This document shows, one piece after another, positions 17,961 to 25,348 of a stretch of 29,791 nt of DNA. The DNA is taken from positions 1-29,791 of the forward strand of contig CAADUC010000095.1 of assembly GCA_900752115.1 (NCBI GenBank), read 5' to 3'. The position numbers and the translations under genes are program-made. Positions within the stretch are counted from its first letter, which is position 1. The number at the start of each line of letters is the position of its first letter. The notes beneath the pieces are model-generated. The model was not told the DNA's origin. It was given only the letters and a program-made list of their open reading frames with translations, and did not search any database. Source of the stretch: Clostridia bacterium (GTDB lineage: Bacteria; Bacillota; Clostridia; Oscillospirales; Acutalibacteraceae).

Positions 17961-17976
17961 TTTTCGATAGAACGCA

Positions 17977-18028
17977 AGAACCGTGCGTATTCCTTCGGCT
18001 ATGCCCGGAATGCGCACGGTTCTTTTTT
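17977..18028 (+). terminator. Strong intrinsic terminator after leuS
   Basis: A 17-pair stem (17977-17993 with 18007-18023, one G-T wobble) with a 13-base loop is followed by a T-run at 18023-18028. It closes the long plus-strand block. The AEC permease ribosome binding site starts only three bases later, so the same hairpin may also control the next gene. Confidence 0.93.
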
Positions 18029-18045
18029 GAGGGAGGAGCAAAGAG

Positions 18046-18969
18046 GTGGCTGAGGTACTGACGAAGGCGGGCGTGCTGCTTGCCATCATTGCGCTGGGAT
18101 ATCTGCTCAAGCGCGGCGGAATATTCCGGCGGACAGACTATGAGGTCGTGTCCAAAATTGTGTTCCGGATTACGCTGCCATGCGCTGTTGCGACGGCGTT
18201 TTTTGAGGGGTTCGAACCAAATCCAACTCTGTTTATTGTGACATTGCTGGGCCTTTTGACCGGCGTTTTGCTGTGGGCGGGAGCTTTTTTTTCCACCCGG
18301 GGAAGGGGAGAGGAAAGTCGTGCGTTCTACACGCAGAATCTGCCGGGCTACAACATCGGTGCGTTTACACTGCCGTTTGTTCAGAGCTTTGTCGGCTCGT
18401 TTGGCGTTGTGACGGCGTGTATGTTTGACGTCGGGAACTCACTGATGTGCACCGGCGGCAACTATGCTCTTACCTCGACCCTTATGGGAAAAACGGAGGG
18501 CGGGCGTTTGAAGACGTTTCTGCGCCGTCTGTTCTCTTCCGTGACGATCGACACGTATCTGGTTCTGCTGGTTCTGGGGCTCCTGAACATTGCCGTACCG
18601 CAGCCGATTGTCGCGTTTGCAGAGCGTGTCGGCGACGCCAATCCTTTTCTCTCCATGCTGATGATCGGCATGATGCTGGAGTTTTCCTTTGAAGCGGACA
18701 AGGTGAAAAAGGCTGCTCTTGTTCTTATTCTGCGGTATGGAGCGGGTGTGCTCTTTGCGCTGCTCTTTTATTGCATTTTGCCGCTTCCGCTTGAAATCCG
18801 TCAGGTGCTTGTTCTGCTCAGCTTCTCACCAATCCCGTGTATGTCGCCGTATTTCACGGAGCTTCTCAGCGGGGACGGATCGCTGCCGAGCTTCGCGGCG
18901 TCGATCTCCTTTGTCGTGAGCGTCGCATGCATTACGGAACTGATTCTTACCATGGGAATCGGCGTCTGA
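18046..18969 (+). CDS. AEC (auxin efflux carrier) family permease
   Basis: Predicted integral membrane carrier of 307 residues with about ten hydrophobic helices. The N-terminus LTKAGVLLAIIALGYLLKRGG and the segment VVSKIVFRITLPCAVATAFF are characteristic of the Mem_trans/AEC family, whose bacterial members export or import organic anions such as malate or other small carboxylates; the substrate cannot be assigned. The GTG start at 18046 is set by GGGAGGAG at 18031-18038. The gene begins 17 bases after the T-run of the leuS terminator, which leaves no room for an independent promoter between them. Its stop is separated by one base from the stop of the convergent DUF1294 gene. Confidence 0.88.
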   Translation: MAEVLTKAGVLLAIIALGYLLKRGGIFRRTDYEVVSKIVFRITLPCAVATAFFEGFEPNPTLFIVTLLGLLTGVLLWAGAFFSTRGRGEESRAFYTQNLPGYNIGAFTLPFVQSFVGSFGVVTACMFDVGNSLMCTGGNYALTSTLMGKTEGGRLKTFLRRLFSSVTIDTYLVLLVLGLLNIAVPQPIVAFAERVGDANPFLSMLMIGMMLEFSFEADKVKKAALVLILRYGAGVLFALLFYCILPLPLEIRQVLVLLSFSPIPCMSPYFTELLSGDGSLPSFAASISFVVSVACITELILTMGIGV

Positions 18970-18970
18970 G

Positions 18971-19267
18971 CTACCAGACGAGCAGCCGAAGCCAGAACAG
19001 GGCTACCGCGGCCGCCGCCTCCGCAAGGAGAATCAGCGGAATCCCGACCATGAATTTTTTGTGCAGCGTTTTGTGACGGATGATACGCATTGTTACATAC
19101 ATAGCAATTCCACCGCCGATTGCCGCAATCCAGAGCAGCGTGCTTTCGCGGACACGCCGTCTGTGCCGGACGGCATGCCGCTTATCGGAAACGGTCACGC
19201 AGACCGCAAGAATGCTGATGAAGCAGAACCAGCCGAGCAGAATGGGCAGAATCGGTTGAATGGTCAT
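18971..19267 (-). CDS. DUF1294 family small membrane protein
   Basis: A 98-residue membrane protein of unknown function. The start is the ATG at 19267-19265, because GGGAGGAA lies seven bases upstream on this strand; a longer upstream reading frame has no such site. Three hydrophobic stretches are seen (about 4-25, 43-62 and 72-96), separated by a strongly basic loop (DKRHAVRHRRRVRE). The family motif is recognisable: R-R-V-R-E-S-T-L at 37-44, an AAIGGG turn, then the polar IRHKTLHKKFMVGIP before the last helix, as in DUF1294 proteins. It is transcribed from a near-perfect promoter at 19304-19332 and runs head-on into the AEC gene with a one-base gap and no terminator. Confidence 0.82.
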   Translation of the reverse strand: MTIQPILPILLGWFCFISILAVCVTVSDKRHAVRHRRRVRESTLLWIAAIGGGIAMYVTMRIIRHKTLHKKFMVGIPLILLAEAAAAVALFWLRLLVW

Positions 19268-19303
19268 GTCTTGTTCCTCCCGGGCATATGATACGGTAAG
19301 ATG

Positions 19304-19332
19304 ATTGTACCGGATTCGGGACAAGATGTCAA
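19304..19332 (-). promoter_or_regulatory. Near-consensus sigma-A promoter for the DUF1294 gene
   Basis: On the minus strand TTGACA (19332-19327) and TACAAT (19309-19304) are 17 bases apart. Predicted start near 19297 gives a leader of about 30 bases. The -35 box lies next to the ribosome binding site of the divergent GHL10 gene. No comparable plus-strand promoter was found for that gene. Confidence 0.85.
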
Positions 19333-19351
19333 AAGAAAGGCGTGATTGGAA

Positions 19352-20776
19352 ATGGGATTTCGTTTTCTCAGGCGGCACAGCATTCTCGCGGGAGCCGCTT
19401 TGCTGCTTTGTGCGGTGATCCTGACGATGGTGTTCGGCGGCGGGGGAGACAGGCAGGAGGCGGTGCCTTTTCTGACGCCTCTTTCCTCGTCGCCGTCCTC
19501 GTCTCCGGCGGTTTCTTCCGCGGAGGGCAGCTCTTCCGTTTCTGCCGAGTCCGGCACTTCTTCTCCGGCGGGAGATTCATCCGGTTCTTCCCCGGCCGTT
19601 TCTGCCTCAGAGGTCACCTCCGACGCCGCCTCCTCTTCTTCCGAGTCAGCCGTGGAAGCTTCCGCTTCTGTTGATACGCAGGAGGAAATGCGCGGCGTAT
19701 GGGTGCCGTTCATGAGCCTGGATATGAGTGCAGAGGATTCCAGAGGGGAAGCGTTGTTCCGCGAAAAATTTTCGGCGATCGTGTCGGGCGCGAAGCAGTA
19801 TGGGATGAACGCCCTGATTGTCCATGTGCGTCCCTTTGGCGACGCGCTTTACGAGTCCGATCATGTTCCGTGGAGTCACATTGTGAGCGGGACACAGGGA
19901 GAGGATCCCGGCTACGATCCGCTGGCCGTCATGGTGGAGCTTGCTCATGAGCAGGGGCTGGAGCTTCATGCCTGGATGAATCCGCTGCGCATTCAAATGA
20001 ACGATACGCCGTCCGTCCTTTCGGAGGATAATCCATGGAATCTCTGGCAGGGGGACGAGGAGAAAGCAGGCTGGGTTGTGCAGAGCGGGGCGGGAAAATA
20101 TTACAATCCGGCTTACCCCGAGGTGCGCGCCGAAATCGCCGCATGTGCGGAGGAAATCGCCTCGCGCTATGACGTGGACGGCATTCAATTTGACGATTAC
20201 TTTTATCCGACGCAGGACGTCTCCTTTGACGAAGCGGCTTACACGGCCTATACACAGGAGGTTTCAGGGAGCGGAGAGCCGCTCTCCCTTGCGGATTGGC
20301 GGATAGCCAATATCAACGCTCTGATTTCCGAGGTATACCGGCGCATCAAAGCCGTGAATCCGGAGATACAGTTTGGTATTGCGCCGCAGGGAAATTTACA
20401 GAATGACTGGAATATGGGAGCAGACGTGGCAACCTGGTGCAAGACGTCGGGATATCTTGATTATATTTGCCCTCAGCTGTATGTCAACTTTGAAAACCCG
20501 ACGCTTCCGTTCGGTCCTGCGGCTCAGACATGGAAAAACCTTGTGGTCAATCCCGATATCGAATTATATTTGGGGCTTGCTGTATACAAAGCCGGATCCG
20601 ATGCAGACGATGGAACGTGGAAAACCGCCGACGATATTCTTGCGCGTCAGGTCAGTCTCGGTCGTACAGTCGAGTGTGACGGCTTCCTTTTTTATTCGTG
20701 GGATTATCTGATTGCCGATCAGACGAAGGCGGAAGTTGCAAACGTGATGAAGGTGCTTGAACAGGAGAGTCCGTAA
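19352..20776 (+). CDS. Membrane-anchored GHL10-type (DUF187) glycoside hydrolase
   Basis: Predicted extracellular hydrolase of 474 residues. The N-terminus is a signal anchor (basic RFLRRH then a hydrophobic stretch, about 10-29) without a lipobox. A serine-rich, alanine-rich low-complexity linker follows (about 45-108) and probably spans the cell wall. The catalytic part (about 110-470) matches the GHL10/DUF187 TIM-barrel family: EMRGVWVPFMSLD at its start, NALIVHVRPFGDALYES, LHAWMNPLRI, and DVDGIQFDDYFYP around residue 274 with paired acidic residues that are likely catalytic. YLDYICPQLY and FYSWDYL follow. Family members are thought to act on cell-wall or surface glycans; the substrate is not known. 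An in-frame TTG at 19346 is an alternative start. It has no visible promoter of its own and is followed after 66 bases by a methyltransferase gene. Confidence 0.87.
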   Translation: MGFRFLRRHSILAGAALLLCAVILTMVFGGGGDRQEAVPFLTPLSSSPSSSPAVSSAEGSSSVSAESGTSSPAGDSSGSSPAVSASEVTSDAASSSSESAVEASASVDTQEEMRGVWVPFMSLDMSAEDSRGEALFREKFSAIVSGAKQYGMNALIVHVRPFGDALYESDHVPWSHIVSGTQGEDPGYDPLAVMVELAHEQGLELHAWMNPLRIQMNDTPSVLSEDNPWNLWQGDEEKAGWVVQSGAGKYYNPAYPEVRAEIAACAEEIASRYDVDGIQFDDYFYPTQDVSFDEAAYTAYTQEVSGSGEPLSLADWRIANINALISEVYRRIKAVNPEIQFGIAPQGNLQNDWNMGADVATWCKTSGYLDYICPQLYVNFENPTLPFGPAAQTWKNLVVNPDIELYLGLAVYKAGSDADDGTWKTADDILARQVSLGRTVECDGFLFYSWDYLIADQTKAEVANVMKVLEQESP

Positions 20777-20842
20777 GAAAAGGGACACTTCCTGAATCGT
20801 GCGGGAAAGACCTGCTTTCTTGCTGTGAAGGGGGAATGACAA

Positions 20843-21607
20843 ATGAATGCAAATCAGAATTATACAGAGCTCAATGCTGCTGCTGTTGACAGCTGGGTGG
20901 AGGACGGCTGGGAATGGGGAAAACCTGTTTCGGAGGAGGTTTGCAGGAAAGCACGGCACGGCGAGTGGAATGTCCTTCTTACGCCGACAAAGCCGGTGCC
21001 GCATGAATGGTTTCCGCCTTTGGAGGAATGCCGCTTGCTTGGGCTGGCCTCCGGCGGAGGCCAGCAGATGCCGGTATTTTCTCTCCTGGGAGCGAACTGT
21101 ACGGTGCTGGATTACTCGCTTCGCCAACTCAAGAGCGAGGAGGAGATCGCGAGCCGGGAGGGCTATGCAATCGAGATTGTCCGCGCCGACATGACGCAGC
21201 CGTTTCCATTCGCGGACGCAAGCTTCGACTGCATCTTCCACCCGGTCTCCAATTGCTATGTCGAGAAGGTGGAACCCGTCTGGCGGGAGTGTTTCCGTGT
21301 GCTGAAACCCGGCGGTGTTCTGCTGGCAGGCGTTGACAACGGGATGAATTATCTTTTTGACGAGGAGAATCCTGCTCTTGCGCGTCCGCTTCCCTTTAAC
21401 CCGCTTCTGGACGAGGAGCTTTATCGGAAAAGTATCGAGCAGAACGACGGTATCCAGTTTTCTCATACCACGGAAGAACAGCTTCGTCCGCTTCTGCGAG
21501 CCGGATTTTCCCTTCTCGATCTTTACGAGGATACGAATGGTTACGGGATCCTTGAGCGCTTCCATGTTCCCACTTTTCTTGCCTTTCTGGCGAAAAAGCC
21601 GCTGTGA
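20843..21607 (+). CDS. Class I SAM-dependent methyltransferase
   Basis: Cytoplasmic methyltransferase of 254 residues with unassigned substrate. The Rossmann motif I is LGLASGGGQQ (66-75), followed by the acidic Asp90 that should bind the SAM ribose. The segment FDCIFHPVSNCYV corresponds to motif IV, and FRVLKPGGVLLAG is the typical post-core strand of methyltransferase 11/25-type enzymes. The first 60 residues (NYTELNAAAVDSWVEDGWEWG) resemble the N-terminal cap of small-molecule methyltransferases of this group in Clostridia. The ATG at 20843 has AAGGGGGAA at 20827-20835 upstream. It shares strand and probably transcript with the GHL10 gene and is followed by a strong terminator. Confidence 0.86.
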   Translation: MNANQNYTELNAAAVDSWVEDGWEWGKPVSEEVCRKARHGEWNVLLTPTKPVPHEWFPPLEECRLLGLASGGGQQMPVFSLLGANCTVLDYSLRQLKSEEEIASREGYAIEIVRADMTQPFPFADASFDCIFHPVSNCYVEKVEPVWRECFRVLKPGGVLLAGVDNGMNYLFDEENPALARPLPFNPLLDEELYRKSIEQNDGIQFSHTTEEQLRPLLRAGFSLLDLYEDTNGYGILERFHVPTFLAFLAKKPL

Positions 21608-21617
21608 GACCTGCTTC

Positions 21618-21649
21618 GGGATGGGACAACATGTGTCCCATCCCTTTTT
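21618..21649 (+). terminator. Intrinsic terminator after the methyltransferase gene
   Basis: GGGATGGGACA (21618-21628) pairs perfectly with TGTCCCATCCC (21634-21644) around ACATG, followed by five T at 21645-21649. It ends the GHL10-methyltransferase transcript. The reverse direction lacks a T-run. Confidence 0.92.
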
Positions 21650-21714
21650 GCGCGGTTTGCGTCCTGTGCGTTTTCTGGAAATTGTGGTATGCTCAAACAG
21701 AAGGAGGAAAAACA

Positions 21715-22224
21715 ATGGATACAGGAAAAACGGGCGGACTCCTGCGCGAGCTCCGCAGAGAAAAAGGACTCACACAGGAGCAGCTGGCGGAACAATTTCG
21801 TGTCTCACGCAGAACTGTCTCGCGGTGGGAGACCGGCAGTAATCTGCCGGATTTGACAATCCTAATGGAGATGGCTGATTTTTATGGCCTGGATTTGCGT
21901 GAACTGCTGGAAGGGGAAAGGAAGGCGGAACGAATGGACAGAGAATTGGAACAAACCGTGCGGAAGGCAGCGGATTACAGCGAGGAGGGAAAGCGGAGAC
22001 TCACGAGGAGAATGCATCTCCTCTTCCTGTTCGGCGTGCTGGTTTCCCTTGTCTATGTGGTCCTTCTTCTCCTCGGGGCGGAGGACAGCTTTTTGGGTGG
22101 TCTCTGCTCCGGGATTTCAACAGGTGTTTTGATCGTGGGCGCCCTCATGACAAGCCGTTGTGCCGCGCGCATCCAGGCTTGGAAATGGAACGTGCTGCAC
22201 CGCAGGGACGATTCCGGCAGGTAA
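21715..22224 (+). CDS. XRE-family transcriptional regulator with two membrane segments
   Basis: The N-terminal 62 residues form a Cro/CI-type helix-turn-helix: LLRELRREKGLTQEQLAEQF, then the recognition helix SRRTVSRWETG and NLPDLTILMEMADFYGLDLRELL. A charged linker follows (about 65-95), then two hydrophobic stretches (about 100-121 and 127-146) and a short basic tail, 169 residues in all. The start is the ATG at 21715, with AAGGAGG at 21701-21707; a longer upstream open frame lies in the preceding terminator and is not used. Such membrane-tethered XRE proteins are common in Clostridia, but their signals are mostly unknown. Target genes cannot be inferred. It converges with the MFS gene, with a shared hairpin terminator between. 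Confidence 0.87.
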   Translation: MDTGKTGGLLRELRREKGLTQEQLAEQFRVSRRTVSRWETGSNLPDLTILMEMADFYGLDLRELLEGERKAERMDRELEQTVRKAADYSEEGKRRLTRRMHLLFLFGVLVSLVYVVLLLLGAEDSFLGGLCSGISTGVLIVGALMTSRCAARIQAWKWNVLHRRDDSGR

Positions 22225-22293
22225 GGTTCGGGCCGGACAGGCTTTCTATAAAAATACTGTAACAAGTTGTGCGGAAAATTGAATATAAAAGAG

Positions 22294-22340
22294 AATCAGC
22301 CCTCGAAAGAAGCTGCTTTGGCTTCCTTCGAGGGCTGATT
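22294..22340. terminator. Bidirectional hairpin terminator, copy 1 of a repeated element
   Basis: A 14-pair stem (22294-22307 with 22327-22340), an A-C mismatch (22308/22326), five more pairs and a 7-base loop (22314-22320). It lies between the convergent XRE and MFS genes. The minus-strand exit is T-rich (CTCTTTTATATTC), and on the plus side a T-run occurs at 22352-22358. The core CCCTCGAAAGAAGC with its complement recurs at 29592-29632. Confidence 0.82.
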
Positions 22341-22409
22341 TATGTGCGTCCTTTTTTTCAAGGCTATTTTTCAGCAGCCCTTTTGCTGTGCGAAAGTCAA
22401 ACCGGCAGC

Positions 22410-23732
22410 TTACGAGTGTCCCGCCGCTTTACGGGCGGCTTCCGCCTCCTGCTCGGACGCTTTCATATGGTTCCTGCCGAGGAAGAGCAGCAGTCCGCCG
22501 ACAGCGAACAGCACGAGCAGGCTCAAAATGCCGAAAGAGGAGCGGCCGGTGAACCCGGTCACAAGAGCGACGAGGAATGGTCCGACAACGGTGGCAAATT
22601 TGCCGAAGATGTCAAAGAAACCAAAGTATTCGTTGCTCTTGTCCGGCGGGACAAGACGGCTGAAATACGAGCGGGAGAGCGCCTGAATGCCGCCCTGTAC
22701 CGTTCCCACGAGGAAAGCCATCATCCAGAACAGTGTCTGCGCGGTAGCGGTTGCATTCGGATCCACTTCAATGATATAACCCATATAGAAACCGACAACA
22801 CAGATCAGAAAATAAACCGCGATGGCAACGCCAATCATTCGCACAGAGCCAATCCGTTTTGCAAGACGGCCGAAGAGGATGGAGCACGGCATTGCGACGA
22901 TTTGCGTTACCAGAAGAGCCAGAATCATTCCGACCGTATCAAGTCCCAGCGTGCTGCCATAGGACGTCGACATGTGAATCACGGTGCCGACGCCGTCGAT
23001 GTAGCAGAAATAGGCAATCAGATAAAAGAACAGTCCTTTGTTCTGCACAATGCTCCGCAGCGTACGTCCGACGTTGGAGAAGGCCGCGGAAGCCATGTGC
23101 TCCGGTTTGCCCTCAAGATAGTATTTCTGATGGACATTGTGCATCATCGGAATGGAGAACAGTCCCCACCACACGGAAGTCAGCACAACGACAAGTTTGA
23201 CGGCCACAGGATTGTCCATACCCATCACAAGCAAAATACCTATGGAGAGAAGGAAGGGGATGGTGCTGCCGCCGATGTAACCCATGGCGTAACCCCAGGC
23301 GGACACTTTATCCATCCGGTCGCCTGTGGTAACGTCTGTCAGAAAGGAATCGTAGAACAGGCAGGAACCCGCAAAACCTATGTAGGAAAGGACATAGCCG
23401 AGGAGAAGTATCTGCCAGTTGTCAAAGATGGCCATAATCAGCGTGCAGAGAACGCCGACGAGCATAAAGAAGGTAAAGAATTTTTTCTTCATCCCCTTAT
23501 AGTCGCCAAGAGAACCGAGGATCGGTGCGAGGACAGCCACAATCAATGTTGCCAGGGAAGTACCATAGCCCCACCACTGCATACCGGCAGTATCTTCACC
23601 GCCGCAGACTGAGGTGAAATAGATGGGGAAGATTGCCGCCATAATGTTGGTAGCGTAGACCGAGTTGGCCCAGTCGTAGAGGATCCAGCTTTTTTCCTGT
23701 TTTGTAAACTTGTCCTTTTTTGCTGCCGCCAT
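22410..23732 (-). CDS. MFS transporter, UMF1/Atg22 family
   Basis: Integral membrane transporter of 440 residues with about 12 hydrophobic helices. The N-terminal KSWILYDWANSVYATNIMAAIFPIYF is diagnostic of the UMF1 group, whose eukaryotic relative Atg22 exports amino acids from the vacuole. LAPILGSLGDYKGMKKKF is the MFS loop 2-3 motif, and LSRSYFSRLVPPDKSNEYFGFFDIFGKFA is the family motif in the second half. Bacterial substrates are not established. GAGGG lies about eight bases upstream of the ATG. It follows mtaB on the same strand after 76 bases, with a possible promoter of its own. It ends with a charged cytoplasmic tail and converges with the XRE gene. Confidence 0.89.
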   Translation of the reverse strand: MAAAKKDKFTKQEKSWILYDWANSVYATNIMAAIFPIYFTSVCGGEDTAGMQWWGYGTSLATLIVAVLAPILGSLGDYKGMKKKFFTFFMLVGVLCTLIMAIFDNWQILLLGYVLSYIGFAGSCLFYDSFLTDVTTGDRMDKVSAWGYAMGYIGGSTIPFLLSIGILLVMGMDNPVAVKLVVVLTSVWWGLFSIPMMHNVHQKYYLEGKPEHMASAAFSNVGRTLRSIVQNKGLFFYLIAYFCYIDGVGTVIHMSTSYGSTLGLDTVGMILALLVTQIVAMPCSILFGRLAKRIGSVRMIGVAIAVYFLICVVGFYMGYIIEVDPNATATAQTLFWMMAFLVGTVQGGIQALSRSYFSRLVPPDKSNEYFGFFDIFGKFATVVGPFLVALVTGFTGRSSFGILSLLVLFAVGGLLLFLGRNHMKASEQEAEAARKAAGHS

Positions 23733-23784
23733 GAAATTCCCTCATTTCCTTCAAATTTTGAGTGGTTACGGTTCCTCTCCTTTT

Positions 23785-23812
23785 ATTCTGACAGATTCAC
23801 ACAAAAAGTCAA
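23785..23812 (-). promoter_or_regulatory. Possible promoter for the MFS gene
   Basis: On the minus strand TTGACT (23812-23807) and CAGAAT (23790-23785) are 16 bases apart. The -35 box is good and the -10 box is poor, and the -35 overlaps the mtaB stop codon. Confidence 0.4.
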
Positions 23813-25146
23813 CTGTGTTTTTCTCCGGATTCCCTTTGTTCTCCCGGGAGAGGCAGGCTTACCAAACTGCCAATGCAATAATCCGGCTTGGATTCCTGCA
23901 AAATCACCTGACGAAGTTCTCCGGAGTGCAGGTGGGAGGAGACAACGCGCACAGGCGTATAATTGCGCGTATAGCCCTCCCAGACATTCGGTTCGCACAC
24001 CTGCTCAAAAAGGACGGTTTCTGTGCGGCCAATCTGTGAACGAAGAAATGCCTCGCGGGTACGCTGAGTTGCCTCAATCATCTGTGCGCTGCGCTCCTCT
24101 TTCACCTTGTTGGGAATCTGATTGCGCATGGCGTCCGCGGCGGTGCCTGGACGGCGCGAATAAGCAAAAACGTGCGCCTTGGCAAAGCCGATCTCCTGCG
24201 CAAAGGCAAGAGAGAGCTCGAACTCCTGCTTTGTTTCCCCGGGAAATCCGACCATGATATCCGTTGTGATGGCAGCGTTTGCAAAAGCGGCGCGCAGGTT
24301 TGCCACAATTCTTCGATATTCCGCCGTGTCATAGTGACGGTTCATGCGGCGCAGTGTGTCGTCGCAGCCGCTTTGAAGCGAGAGATGAAACTGGGGGCAG
24401 AGCTTCTCCTGCTTTGCCATTCTGGCAATAACGGCTTCATCCATCTGTTCCGGTTCCAGCGACCCGAGACGAACACGCTCAATGCCCGGAACCGAGCAGG
24501 CTGCTTCTACGGCGTCGCACAGAGTCAGCCCGAGCTCTTGCCCATATGCGGAGAGATTGATTCCGGTCAGAACAACCTCGCGGTAGCCGTGGTCGCTCAG
24601 TCCCTGAACTTCTTCGCGAAGCTCCGAGAGGGGCTTTGACCGGACCCGGCCGCGTGCATAGGGAATGATGCAGTAGCTGCAGAAGCGGTTGCAGCCATCT
24701 TCGATTTTTAAAAAGGCCCGTGTGCGCTCATGAAACTGTTCTACATGCATGGGCTCGAAGAGCTCCCCTTTTTCGTGCTTTCCAATATCCACGATACGCT
24801 GCCTTTCTTCGAGAAAACGCAGGACATAGGGGACAAGAGAGGCCCGTTTTGTATTGCCGAGTACAATGTCGGCGTCAAGCATGCAGCTTGCCGCTTCCGG
24901 AAAGGCCTGCGGCATGCAGCCTGTCAGCACGAGGACGGCGGAAGGGGAAACACGCCTGACACGATGCATGGTCTGACGGACTTTGTGGTCGCTGGCAGCG
25001 GTAACGGTACAGGAGTTGATGATGACAACGTCGCTTCCCTCCACATGTTCTGATACTGTAAATCCCGCTTCCTGCATGTTTGCAAGCATGACCTGCGTTT
25101 CATACTGATTGACCTTACAGCCAAGCGTAATGGCAAAAACCTTCAT
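23809..25146 (-). CDS. mtaB: tRNA (t6A37) methylthiotransferase MtaB
   Basis: Radical SAM enzyme that converts t6A at position 37 of ANN-decoding tRNAs into ms2t6A. The 445-residue protein has the three-domain methylthiotransferase layout. The N-terminal MTTase domain binds the auxiliary 4Fe-4S cluster with Cys10 (TLGCKVNQYET), Cys46 (NSCTV) and Cys77 (TGCMPQ). The radical SAM core has C152-NRF-C156-SY-C159, QSGCDDTLRRMNR and MVGFPGET. A C-terminal TRAM-like region follows. The sequence LGCKVNQYET separates it from MiaB and RimO, whose N-termini differ. The ATG is preceded by AAGGAG about ten bases upstream. No clear promoter was found in the 202-base region shared with the divergent HPr-like gene. 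Confidence 0.95.
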   Translation of the reverse strand: MKVFAITLGCKVNQYETQVMLANMQEAGFTVSEHVEGSDVVIINSCTVTAASDHKVRQTMHRVRRVSPSAVLVLTGCMPQAFPEAASCMLDADIVLGNTKRASLVPYVLRFLEERQRIVDIGKHEKGELFEPMHVEQFHERTRAFLKIEDGCNRFCSYCIIPYARGRVRSKPLSELREEVQGLSDHGYREVVLTGINLSAYGQELGLTLCDAVEAACSVPGIERVRLGSLEPEQMDEAVIARMAKQEKLCPQFHLSLQSGCDDTLRRMNRHYDTAEYRRIVANLRAAFANAAITTDIMVGFPGETKQEFELSLAFAQEIGFAKAHVFAYSRRPGTAADAMRNQIPNKVKEERSAQMIEATQRTREAFLRSQIGRTETVLFEQVCEPNVWEGYTRNYTPVRVVSSHLHSGELRQVILQESKPDYCIGSLVSLPLPGEQRESGEKHS

Positions 25147-25267
25147 GCGAAATTGACTCCTTCCGTCGATTGCCTTTCTGTATTTTTAAAGGCGAAAAAG
25201 AATGTATAAAGGACAAAAATATCCAGAATCCAGACATATCAAGGTGATTCTCTGTCAATAATCCATA

Positions 25268-25296
25268 TTGACCGTTGCGAATCATTGTACTATCAT
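25268..25296 (+). promoter_or_regulatory. Sigma-A promoter for the HPr-like gene
   Basis: TTGACC (25268-25273) and TATCAT (25291-25296) are 17 bases apart. Predicted start near 25303 places the AGGAGG site (25335-25340) and ATG 25349 in the leader. It also rules out an upstream in-frame ATG at 25310, whose ribosome binding site would lie before the start of the RNA. Confidence 0.8.
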
Positions 25297-25348
25297 GAAG
25301 GGGAATTCCATGGAGAGTTCCCTACAGGAGAATCAGGAGGTATGCCAA

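Noticed and set aside
15393..18110. 905-codon open reading frame antisense to leuS
   Set aside because: It mirrors leuS codon by codon, has no ribosome binding site or recognisable domain, and leuS is unmistakable. Long antisense frames arise from the GC-biased codon use of highly conserved genes.
22269..23612. 447-codon plus-strand frame over the MFS gene
   Set aside because: It runs antisense to a clear 12-helix transporter; the translation is hydrophilic, His/Glu/Arg-rich and domain-free, and it starts inside the terminator region.
25310..25312. Upstream in-frame ATG for the HPr-like gene
   Set aside because: Its potential ribosome binding site lies at or before the predicted transcript start, whereas ATG 25349 has a perfect AGGAGG eight bases upstream and matches the HPr N-terminus.
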